Positions 43,895 to 54,013 of a DNA stretch of 64,000 nucleotides are shown in pieces. Both the position numbers and the translations under genes were made by a program. This DNA is from Isoetes taiwanensis. Lineage: Eukaryota; Streptophyta; Lycopodiopsida; Isoetales; Isoetaceae. A model generated the notes under the pieces. It was given only the letters and a program-made list of their open reading frames with translations. It was not told where the DNA came from and did not search any database. The DNA lies in the NCBI GenBank assembly GCA_021234155.1, contig JAJEKV010000064.1, positions 5,456,001 to 5,520,000 on the forward strand, read 5' to 3'. The first letter of the stretch is position 1; each line of letters starts with the position of its first letter.

Positions 43895-45624
43895 TCAACT
43901 TTCTTCTTTTTTTTCATCCATCTGTGGCATTGCATTCAAAGGCAACTTAGAAGTATTATGAGAGGTTTGATGGACCTGAGAGTTTGACTTGTCTCTATAG
44001 TTCTTCTGATAATTTTCTCTCTCCTCCATAAGGATACTCTCAAAGTATCGAGCCTTGTGCTCTGCTTCCTCCAAGGTGAGATGATCACATCCAACCAATT
44101 TCTTAAGTTTCACATCTAGTCCTTGCACAAAACGACTAGCTAACTTTTGCAATTAAATACTATTTATTTTTATAATACTTCTTTTAAAAGAATGATACTT
44201 GCTTAATGGAAATAATTCTTGCCTTTGAATCCAACTTTGGACAATGTTGTTCCAAGGTGGCGAATTCTTGTATATAGTTGTCCAATTATTGGCCTTTCTG
44301 TTTACACTCCATGAATTTATTCATCTGTATGATGTGGAAGGAAGGAAGGAAGGAAGGTCACGGAGACCAATCGGTCTATGGGACCCAATACAAAAACGCA
44401 GCAAGCGGATTACTGCCCGGATTAAAAAACCCCCGCCCCGAAGGGTTTTCGAGGGAAAAATCGTGGCAGCAATCAGCCTGCTGACAAACTGTCCTAACAT
44501 ATAAAATGCAGAAACACCCAAATATATACAGTCATGCACCACACCCGTAGTGCCTAATCAGCGGGCAGCCAGGCGGGGGCAAAGGTGACCTCGCAGGTCC
44601 AGTACCTCCTGAATGTACGACCCCAGGGCACATACTGATGGTGTGTTCATCAGCAAATGCAAGGGCAAGTCCGGCCGTACTAAGGGGAGCGTGATCGCCC
44701 CGGATCCGATCAACGCCGGGCAACTCGGAAAGTGTGAGACTCATCCTCAATGGCACCCGTTTGACAAAGACTGACAGAGCTGTCTGGCGGGGCTCCCCAA
44801 TCCACCTGCCTGCGCCTCGATCGCGAAGATGGTGGGCACCTGTGCGAATGGAGGCAATGAGTCTGCGCTTTTTCAGGGGCAGCTGGGAACGCAGGTAGAG
44901 CTGTGGGCCCCGGGCTAACACGGGGTTGATGTGCTCCTTGTAATGGGCCATTTTGACCTGCTCTAGAGCGCCGGGGTCCCAGAGCTTGCCAAGGAAACAA
45001 GCGTCTAGGTACTCCCCGCCAGTCGCCACGATCGGGCGGCATTGCCCACCTCGCACGACGATTGTGCTCTGCCACGTTCCATCTGGCGAACCACTGATCT
45101 CTCTTACCCCTCCAACAGGCCCTAAGCCGCTGCGGACCCATGGCCACAGTGTAAGCCAGGTGCGGGAGCCGAGCATCACCCATAGTAACCACTTTCTGAA
45201 AATAGACGATGTGTCTATCAAGGGCTGCCCGCTGAAACGAAAAGTTCCTTGAAAGTTTTCTAAGTTACTTCCTTATCAATCACCTTATATGCTTCCACCA
45301 CATTAGAGCATTTCTAGTCAAACTCGGTGCAACTACACACACCTTCTCTTCTTCAGGAACAACAAAATAATTCTCAGCTTTTTGAATCCAAGCTTCTGTC
45401 AAAACTCCATCCTTGTGGAAACCATCAAATAGCTCCAGCTTGTATTTCTTGGCAATCTCTTTTAAAGCAAATGACTTCTTTTGCGTTTGAGAACTTTCCC
45501 CTCCTTGTCTCATAGCAGTGAATGATGTTGTATCATCTTCCTTGTTTCTTTTCCTTCGCCTAGAGTGGGAGCTTAGGATCTTAAAGGATTCTTGTTGATG
45601 ACTTCTCCTTCTATCTCCTCTCAT
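43895..45624 (-). pseudogene. Ty3/gypsy gag, split by a LINE
   Basis: The N-terminal side (45624-45250) contains KLELFDGFHKDGVLTEAWIQ and LTRNALMWWKHIR, the gag capsid-like region. LINE copy C interrupts it. The rest (44335-43895) resumes with LDNYIQEFATLEQHCPK and SRFVQGLDVKLKKLVG, again capsid, ending before the knuckle. In-frame stops occur. Confidence 0.85.
44336..45245 (-). mobile_element. LINE copy C, 5'-truncated, (CTTC)n tail
   Basis: Inverted relative to copies A and B. Its minus frame reads MGDARLPHLAYTVAMG, then NGPLQGAHQPRV in one frame and LPLKKRRLIASIRTGAHHLR in another, so ORF2 is frameshifted. The 3' words CCGATTGGTCTCCGTG and the CTTC tail (GGAA on the plus strand) lie at 44336-44360. 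It splits the gypsy gag. It is longer than copy A and extends further into ORF2. Confidence 0.85.
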
Positions 45625-47620
45625 GGTTTGTGGACTTCTCCTCTACCTCCGTGTTTATTCAATCAAGATTAAGAAAAATTTTCCCGTATGTAATCTCAAA
45701 TTCATGATCTCTAACTTGTCTTTGTCCTTATCATAATGTCTCAATTTGCATTTGAAGGTTTTTCATTTGCTCTGCGCTAGCTCGATTCAAATCAGTAAGT
45801 TGACTCTTTATACTTGTTTGAAAGCTTAAGAAAGCTTGCATCATTGAGGATTCTAGGGTTTTCTTATTGCATCAAAACTGCTCTCCTCTCGATTAGCATT
45901 ACTAGCATTATGATGGGGACTGGATATATGCTCTCTAGGAGGTAGTTCCATTTGAAGATTACATAAAATCTATTTATTCAATGAATTCTTTATGCCTGTC
46001 AAAATAATATCACACTATCTGAACTTCAAAAATAGATTCTCATCACATTTTTGCTTCCATGATTATGATAGATGGCCATGACATAATCACTTCATTCCTT
46101 AACCATTACTTAGGCTATTCACTGCATTTATTAATTTATATCCATTAAACAATTATCATCATCCTCATGCAATCATATAATGGTCTAGGTTAAAGGATTA
46201 ATAGCAAGTACAAGACTATTAATATTAGCAACCAGTAAGGCAATTTGCAAACGCAAGACTTTAACATTAACAGCACCAGTTGTCTATTCTATTCTCACAC
46301 TTGTAAGATCAGCCTCTACGTCTTGAGGTTCCTCAAGCTCGAAGGGGAAACAGCTCTTTACATAACCATATGCTACCCACTGGTGATCCCCCACAACTAT
46401 AGCTTTGCTATTTCGGGTTCCACAGGTGCCACATATGCGTCCAGTATGTCATGTGTGTCCAGCGTTTCGCTCTACTGTAATTGTGTCAGATCCACATAGG
46501 CATGTCCTATGTGTTTACAATGCTTACTGTTAATGACAGTCATCCTATGGTATTTAAATGTCAGCTATAATTTGTCCTTTACATCCCAACATTGCAAGTC
46601 CATAGACATACAAACATTAACCCCAAGTTAATTACAAAGGGGAAATTAGAGATTATGTCATGATTCTCCATCATGGTCTGGAAGCAATCATTATGAGCAT
46701 AACATTGGTATAGGAATGGTTTTAGTAGTGAATATTGTGGCGTGTACACATCCTAACATAAGGTAGTTTATTGCCTTGCTTAACCATTATTCATTAAGCA
46801 AACTGACACTGTCTATTTCATCACTTCTAAACTATTGTAAATAATAGAAAAATAGTGGATTGTTATATTCTATGTGACAAGAGTTGCAACTGAGAGTTCC
46901 AACTCTCAGTTGCATTGTGAGTTCCTCCAGGAGGTGACAAAGTACTAGATGTCAAAAGAAAATGGATAAAGACCCTAAAAACAAGCAATAACGACACGAG
47001 CTCTACCTATACTAGGTGATAAAATAACCTAGAGCTATTCTTTAACATGTTACTATTCTTTGCTATTCGATGCTTTGTCTCGTGATTCATGATGCAAACG
47101 TAACTCCAATATAATCTCATTTGTTGAGTTAGGAATAACCATTATGCTTTATGAATTATACCTACCTATACTAGATTATAGGATACTCCAATACTATGAT
47201 CAAACATGTTACTATTGTGTATCTCTATCTCAAGTTATATAATAAAAAATCCCGGGGGATTCGCCTTTCATCAGCGTATAACCCATGAGAGCTCAACGGA
47301 GGGGTGTTTTTTGGACCATTTGCGTACGTATACTTAGGGGTTAGGGGTGTTTTTAGGCACTGATCTAGAGCAATATCAATACACATAGGGGTCAAATTGC
47401 CTTTTAAAAATGTGTATACAAGGAGGGTTTTTTGCTACCCTCAGAACGCAGATGCCATACCCCCTTATGTATAAGTGCATCCCCCGGCAAAAAGTGCTCC
47501 ATTTACGAAAGAAGAAATAGCTTTTATACCTTAGAAATAGTGTATTGGCATTGAAAGTCATTTTGTGGTGACTTATACCATAAAATCATCGTAGATAAGA
47601 AATGCTTTGAGTTCAACTTG
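45625..47620. other. Gypsy leader region, non-coding
   Basis: About 2 kb between the primer-binding site and gag, with no coding sequence recognised. It contains a perfect hairpin at 46885-46914. Long leaders are common in plant Ty3/gypsy elements, though part of this may be an additional unrecognised insertion. Confidence 0.5.
46885..46914. repeat. Perfect 14-bp-stem palindrome
   Basis: TGCAACTGAGAGTT and AACTCTCAGTTGCA face each other across two bases. It lies within the gypsy leader. Confidence 0.9.
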
Positions 47621-47625
47621 TGATT

Positions 47626-47638
47626 GGCTCTGATACCA
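47626..47638 (-). other. Primer-binding site of the gypsy element
   Basis: On the minus strand TGGTATCAGAGCC, an exact match to the complement of the plant initiator-Met tRNA 3' end used by many plant LTR elements. It fixes the orientation of the element and places its 5' LTR at higher coordinates. Confidence 0.9.
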
Positions 47639-47642
47639 AATT

Positions 47643-48012
47643 TGTGCCAGTCCTACGATCAACACCGGTTAATACTTAAATACATAACACAAATACCCCA
47701 GAATCCATGGGTGCATAACCCACGTATCGATCCAAAACTCAAAATAGCATGTTGCGACATCTCTGAACTACTGGTCTCTAGCTTAATGAGATAACCTTCA
47801 TCTAGATGCAACTTGACATGGCCAATGTCAAATCCTCACTAGCGAGCTTCATCAGTGCCCATTCGCTAGTGTTGAGTGATTAGCACTCATGGCCTCAATT
47901 TCTGCTTCTTCTCCCCGGAGAGCTGTGCAAGGTGCAACTAGGCTAGCAACATGACAAAAGATCAAATAATTTAGTCCTCTTGCCAAAATATCTTATAGCC
48001 TACTTAATCAAT
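47643..48012 (-). repeat. 5' LTR (partial) of the gypsy element
   Basis: On the plus strand this begins TGTGCCAGTCC, so in the element's sense the LTR ends in CA, four bases before the primer site. No second copy is found at the other end, so its length is unknown. A Helitron terminus lies at 48014. Confidence 0.55.
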
Positions 48013-48013
48013 A

Positions 48014-48297
48014 CTAGTTATGGTGCCCGGCGTTGCCGGGCGTAAATACAATTTTATTATACAATCATATGAATAAGATGTAGGATTTAGTAACATATGT
48101 AGGGTTGTCAATCACGCTCTTTCTAAAGTATTGTCTAAGTTGGACGTTCATTACATGATGATAGTTGTTCATTTGTGTACTATTTTTGTATTAGATATGT
48201 GGAAATTACTATTTGTTTGTACAGTCTCGTGCGTACATGAACCTATCTGCGTACATGAACCTATCATTCTCATTCTCATTCTCATTCTTCTTCTAGA
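48014..48297 (-). mobile_element. Small Helitron (3' end firm, 5' end tentative)
   Basis: Read on the minus strand, the 3' end has the hairpin GCCCGGC-AAC-GCCGGGC (48041-48025), then ACCATAA, then CTAG at 48017-48014, followed by T: the CTRR|T terminus of Helitrons. The proposed 5' end, TCTAGAAGAAGAATGAG after an A, is at 48297. If right, the element is 284 bp and non-autonomous. The 5' end is inferred only from the A|TC rule. Confidence 0.6.
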
Positions 48298-50140
48298 TAA
48301 TTTCGCGTGCTTTCTAGTTCTTGGCCAAATAGTTAAAGATCCAACATTTTCGTGCATTGCTTTTGGCCACATAGCAACATAATAAAAGGCAACAACTTGG
48401 TCATGAGGAATGCCCTTAGTCGTGTTACAATTTTTATGTTTTGTTTTTGCTTAGGGAAGGGGTATTTTTGCTTCATAATGGGGCATCATTTTACGTTAGT
48501 GTGTTTTGTGCTTAGAAAAGGGTGTCTTATTTTTGCTTAAGGTGGGAGGGTGGCTTTAAATTTATTTGGAATAGGAGGGTGAGAATGTTCACTTATATGC
48601 GGAATAGGAGGGAGAGAATGTAAAGTGAACATTTTTATGTTGAATAGTAATGTAAAGGAATGCTTTTAAGTGGTATAGTAACGGTGCTCAACATTCTTTG
48701 GGCATAATTTGGGATTTTGGAAACTTGTGCATTTGCATAGAGTGACTTCTGGGCCCTTGGATCATTTTCAGAACTTGTAGAGTAACTTCTGGGTTGTTGA
48801 CCATTTTAGGAACTTTTAGAATGCAAGTGGCCATGTCTATGAGTTGTTGAGGTTGTTTACCGAATTTCATGGATACACCATCTCTTGCTGCTTTATTATG
48901 AATGTGGATGTGTTGTGGCTATGAATGTGTTGTGAATAACACCATGTAAACTTTGAAGGCATTGCATTGATTGCATTATTTAGTGTGTATTGCATCTTTA
49001 TCTACAAAGATCTTGGCTTATTTTCTACCACATCCAAAGTTAATATTGTAATGGGAATGTATTGTCGCGCACAAGACACATAAGTGAATGTGTATGTCAT
49101 TTGGTAGAAAGGGAATTGGACACCGAACACATGATGGGATGCATTTCCAACTTCAAGATGTTAAAAAACATGATGGAGTATACTTCCAACTTGAACATTT
49201 TCATGTCCTTCAGATGTTCATGTTGTTCCACGTGGAACTACATCAATGTCTTTCTTAAAATGCATTGTCACAACTTCCCATACATTACAAAATTGTCATG
49301 GAAGGCTTAGATTTTCTTTTAAAACTCCTTACAACTAAGGGACACATTTCATACATCAAAGTGCATTGTTTTGAAAATATCTTGAGAATGGCACAAATGA
49401 TTTTCTTTGAAATATATTTTTCATGCTTGCTGCAATGAATGCATTCTGAACTTTAATCCACATTCACATCATCGTAATAATGCATTATGACCATCTGTCT
49501 TATTGCCCATAGTTTGCAAAGCACCTACTTCTGCAATAGTGAGTTTTAACATTGAAATGGACTTTACTCGATCTGTGAACTACCAACTATACCACAACAT
49601 TGAAATGTAAACCTCCCCCAAAAAAAATCTAAACACATAGTAAATCCTGATATTAGGCTTACTGAATTCCACTGTAGAAATACAAACTAATGTAGAAAAG
49701 ATCAGCGGATATAATGAGCTCTCAACTGCACTTCCTTAAGCTCTGTCATGGCATTCTCACAGCTGCTTCAGTTGTTAAGCATAACAAAAGGGTGTCTTTG
49801 AAGATAACATGAAAATGAAGTTCTTCCATGACAGAATGGGTAAATAATCATAAAGCTGGGCACATAAATACCGATGCTTCGTTGCTGCAACACTTTCATT
49901 TTGTCAACCCTGCATTTGTCTCATATATAGCTCTGCTTGCCCTAGCTCCCTGTGAAATAAACACTGTATTAGAAACCAAAATGGAATAAAGAAACCAAAA
50001 TGGAATGAAGAAGCATCTCACTACAACTGTACCATGCATTGACTAATGTAGGCTGATGAAGAAGTAGACTCGAAAGAATTAATAGCTCTGCTTTCCCTGC
50101 TTGCCCTTTATCCCTTTAAAACCCCTATATATGTGTTTTC
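48298..50140. other. Non-coding, no gene recognised
   Basis: AT-rich sequence with no frame over 82 codons and no motif. I see nothing further in it. Confidence 0.45.
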
Positions 50141-50212
50141 AAAGCCCCTATGGCAGAATGTGCCTATTCTGTATTTAAAGCCCCTATGGCAGAGTTTGCC
50201 TATTCTGTATTT
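50141..50212. repeat. 36-bp tandem duplication
   Basis: Two adjacent copies of a unit beginning AAAGCCCCTATGGCAGA and ending CTGTATTT, differing by two bases. A third, shorter AAACCCCTATA precedes them. Confidence 0.85.
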
Positions 50213-50989
50213 AGAAGATTGTAAATTGTGCATTTCAATCCAATGTATTACAAAAGCACAAAGAGAAACAAAAGAATTTATTAAAGAGAAGGAATTTTCC
50301 AATTGCTGTGTTGTAAACACCTATTTCTTTGCTACATTCTGAGAACATGCAAACCGACATGTGAAGATATAGAACATGATATAGTGTTGTAGATGAACTT
50401 GTTTGGCATATATGAGATGCTATAGCAGCACAAAAAGCACAAAAGGATCTAATAAAGAGAAGGAATTTACCTCCAACTATATTGTTTAGCTTCAATATGC
50501 TTGCTGCCTTGGAGTGCTCCGCGGAGTGTCTAAATCACTGTACTCCACAGAGGGCAATGATGCAGGGCTGATGCCTAGATTAGCAAACTCTGCAAAAGAA
50601 AGACCAAAATATTTAGATCCAAAAGCTACTCAGGCATGTTCTTCATTTGTTTAGAGAGCTTCCATATCTTAAAACAGAAAAGCTCGGTTAAGCCCATTCC
50701 TTTCCTTAATATCAGCTGGTCCTGCTAAGACCACTCTTTAAAATGATCGAGCTCTACTAAAAACCATCGTTTCCACAAAAGCTCTCCTTGCGAAGATCTG
50801 GATCATGAAACATGATCTACAATCCCAAAATCATCTTGTGGCGTATATAGAAACAAATGCGAGCAATAACATCAGTATCCACAAAATAAAGATATGAATG
50901 CATGAGCCACCCATAAAAATAGAGATCGTCACGGGGAGCCAGGGCCCAATGTAGAACCCATCCGACTATTTTTTCCATTTTGCAAGAGC
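50213..50989. other. Non-coding, diverged direct repeat
   Basis: The word AAAGAGAAGGAATTT and its left neighbourhood of AAAAGCACAAA occur twice (about 50250-50300 and 50425-50470). No gene recognised. Confidence 0.4.
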
Positions 50990-51296
50990 TCTAGAAAGCG
51001 ACCACCTTTGTTATGACATTGCATCGATTCAAGACAAAGCACGCATTCCATGATGTGATATCCCTCTCGGGCATCTGTTCAAACAAGCGAGATGCTTCAT
51101 TGAGGCAAATCCACATATCATCAATAAGCGAAAAGCACTGAATAAAGCATGGCAGTCCAGGAAACTTGATCCGAAGCAAATTTATTGGAGTAGCCGGAAC
51201 TGTATGACCGGCATCTATGCATTCCTTGCGCCCCCAACCAATATCCAGCAAAAAATACTGGTTATCTGAGATCCGTGGCATCATGCGAGCTGGCAT
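50990..51296 (-). pseudogene. PPR fragment (possible)
   Basis: The minus frame contains NEASRLFEQMPERDITSWNA (about 51042-51102), a good match to the plant-type PPR repeat end (A-LF--MPERD--SWNA). The remaining 80 or so residues of the frame show no PPR repeat. Only one repeat unit is recognisable. Confidence 0.55.
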
Positions 51297-51745
51297 CGCC
51301 TACCGAATAGATCTGCGGAGATAGTCTTGAAAGAATACGTGTCTTCCAGGCCGCCACTTCCCCAGAATCTGATGATCCGCGTTTCACCACTCTGTTTTTT
51401 CAAAGGTTACCTCCCCTTTCGAAATCATACGAAGCCAACTTTCTGATTTTAGGATTACCGGAAATATTTCAGGCAGCTAAACTACCTCATAATCTTAGGA
51501 AATCACTAAAAAAAAATTCCAAAAACATTTTCTGCCAGGCCGGATAATCCCAAATTAACAAAGTAGATTTAAGATGGAAATCAATCTTGCAAAAGATAAA
51601 ACCCTAAGTCAATAACTAGGATGCTTAAATTGATCTTGCACAAAAAACTATCTAGCAAAACTAGAATGATCCTCCATGAACAATTATTGGAGTTTAAGCC
51701 AAGCCAAAACAAATTCTAAAAATAGTTAAGTGTTCCTACTTTATC
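51297..51745. other. Non-coding
   Basis: No coding or repeat feature recognised. Confidence 0.35.
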
Positions 51746-51749
51746 TAGA

Positions 51750-51815
51750 ATGAGAATTGAACACAAGTTGCTGGCTTGAAAGGCAAAGGCTTTAACCAAT
51801 AGACCACCAATACAA
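51750..51815 (-). mobile_element. tRNA-like SINE head
   Basis: On the minus strand an A box (TGGTCTATTGGTTAAAG, 51806-51790) is followed about 26 bases later by a B box (GTGTTCAATTC, 51764-51754), the internal promoter of RNA polymerase III. The tRNA fold is degraded. The tail is not clear. Confidence 0.55.
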
Positions 51816-52079
51816 TGGTTAATATAAATTTCATTTAATCTTACATAATGGATCAAATAAACTTGATAATTAGAAATGGAGATTGTCAAATAAATAAACT
51901 TGATTATTATTATTAAATTTTGGCTTGAAGCTATTAATTGTTAAGTTCCTGAATTGTGGTGTGAGGATATTGTTGGTTATGGAAGTCTGCAAGGTCCAAG
52001 ACGTAAGGCTCCATAAAAAATGGGCAGTATATCGAGGAGGCATGGCATTAATTCTTGACCAGTGGCCTCTAGACCCCTT

Positions 52080-52264
52080 GTTTCCCATGTTCTAGGTGTT
52101 CTGATTTGCTTGATTGTTCCTGTTCTTGTTATTTCTCCAAATTTATGTCATGTCTTGTGATGGAGCATAGTCCTTGAGTTTCATTTGGGCTTAGGCCCTT
52201 TGCTCTGTACTATCTCACGCTCCAATCGGATCTTTGTGGACATTAAAATTTTATCTTTATCTTA
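52080..52264 (+). mobile_element. LINE 3' tail fragment
   Basis: The pattern GGGCTTAGGCCC, then CCAATCGGATCTTTGTGGAC, then ATTAAAA and a TTTATC run resembles the 3' ends of LINE copies A-C (ATAGGCCAATCGGTCTCCGTGGAC, then GCTAAAA plus a simple repeat). It looks like a related LINE truncated to its 3' untranslated part. Confidence 0.5.
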
Positions 52265-52942
52265 TTCGTAATGGTTAACATTTTTTTCCATTTCTTTTGA
52301 AGGATAGGAGTTGTATTTAAGGGTGGACATGCCATGAAAGTTGATCATTGCATTAGATGTACACAGAGAAGACTCTGTATATACAAGAATCCTGACCAAT
52401 TTTTGCAAATATATGTTCTCTAAGAGTATCAATAGATGTATACATAAGAGACTTGGTGTATACAAGAACGTTGGCCAAATTTTAGCAAATTTTCTTGCTA
52501 TTATATTGCCATAGTAGAATAGTTATGACAAGTAATGCCTCAAGGGCAATGCGAAAAGGAAAAAAAAAATAATCTTTCTATGGTATATATAATGGTATAA
52601 GGTATATATATTTTCGGAGAAAACGAATATTTTTAATGCAATTTCGTTGGGCTGATTCCATGGTTGCATCCATGGGATGCCAACATGTCAAAGAAGATTT
52701 CTATCTGGTCGATTTTGGCTATATAACTTATGTTTCCACAGTACTCCTGCTAGCAAATGCGAGAATCACTTTCTTGGCATGGAACAAAATTGAAGGTGAA
52801 TAGAGGAGACTTTGGCGTGCTATGCAGAGAACATTGCAAAAGGAAGATTATGAAATGGAAAAGAAAACAATGAGAACTTATCTTCCTGTGCAGTTCTTGG
52901 GTACTTTACTGGTGGCTATTTAAATTTTTCTCGGTTCCGTGT
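52265..52942. other. Non-coding upstream of the DUF4283-like ORF
   Basis: Contains two diverged copies of TGTATATACAAGAA-type sequence (52375 and 52455). No gene recognised. Confidence 0.35.
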
Positions 52943-54013
52943 TTGGTTATTTCGACTTTTGAAACGCGTCAATTTCCTCCTTTTCAGTCCATCAAGTTGC
53001 TGGCAAAAAACTTTGTTCTTATTATGTTTGAAAGTAGTGATGTAGTGGACTCTTTGGTATCAAGAGGGATTGATCCACTTGGTGGGGAATATACAATGTA
53101 CCAGTATTATTCTCCTGGCTTTACACCAGATATGGTTCGTGCATTAAAGATGCCTTGCTGGTTCTCGTTACCTAACCTTCCTCCTGATCTAATGGATCAT
53201 CAATTTCTAGTTGCAATTGCAACGGGGCTTGGGGTTCATATCTCACACTCCATCATGAATGGTCCAAGAATTTGTGTTTCTATGCCAGTGGGCTCGCCTT
53301 TACCAGATTGTATAGTTGTGAAGAGCGGGCCTTGGTATAAAGGCTGGATCTTAAGCTTCTGAATGGTCCAGAATTAGCCCGTCAGTTTCCTGATAAGGAG
53401 GCTTTTGTTAGTTTTCGTCGAGGTACTCGTGCGTCTCAGGCATCTGTTCAACATTCTTCCCAGGTCCAAGCTCCCATTGTTACTTCTTCATGTATTCATG
53501 ATCAACCTTTGCCGGTTGCTTTGCATTCCTCGTCTATGGAAGATGCTCTACATACAGTTCCGGTGGTGTCACCCTTAGCACCATCAGCTGCAACTATAGT
53601 TCCTACTACTCTCCACGATGTTGCTTTTGCCTCTCATGCTTCTGAGATTGTTATGGCTGATGATCCTAATCTTCAGTGCGCTAAAGAGTCATGGCAACAG
53701 GTCAATTGGAAGAAGGCAGCGAGGAAGAAGTCTGTTATGTCATCTTACGAGGCTATCATGCCTCGTACTATTCAATGGCATGATAACTTGATGTCTGTTG
53801 ATGATCATCTCGATGATGCAGAACATGATGATTGTGATGAAGCTATTAAACGCCTCAAGGTGGCATAAGGAGGATGATTATATTCTGTGTATAGATGGTT
53901 TTGCTTATTGGACTATTTCGTCCTCTAAGTCTTAAGTCCCATGTCACAGATCCCTTGTATGTATCTTGATTTTCCTTGATAATAGATTGTCGTCCTTCAA
54001 AAAAAAAAAGAAA
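52943..54013 (+). pseudogene. DUF4283-like (LINE ORF1-type) protein with poly-A end
   Basis: The first frame (139 codons) has KNFVLIMFESSDVVDSLVS, then MPCWFSLPNLPPDLMDHQF, ATGLGVHIS and GPRICVSMPVG, in the order of the DUF4283 domain found in plant L1-type LINE ORF1 and retrotransposon-derived proteins. A frameshift near 53350 leads into a second frame that runs, low-complexity and Ser/His rich, to 53868. No zinc knuckle is seen. An A-run ends at about 54011, suggesting a retroposed copy. No ORF2 follows. Confidence 0.6.

Larger units (their letters stand above)
40073..47642 (-). mobile_element. Degenerate Ty3/gypsy retrotransposon with nested LINEs
   Basis: On the minus strand, in the canonical order: primer-binding site, leader, gag, zinc knuckle/protease, reverse transcriptase, RNase H, integrase. 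Stops, frame changes and three LINE insertions break it. The 3' end is cut near 40073, within the integrase C-terminus, where it joins a sequence related to 32200-32220. No 3' LTR is found. The order PR-RT-RH-IN with LPRTQTKKYAILVVIDRLTK is that of Ty3/gypsy. Confidence 0.9.
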
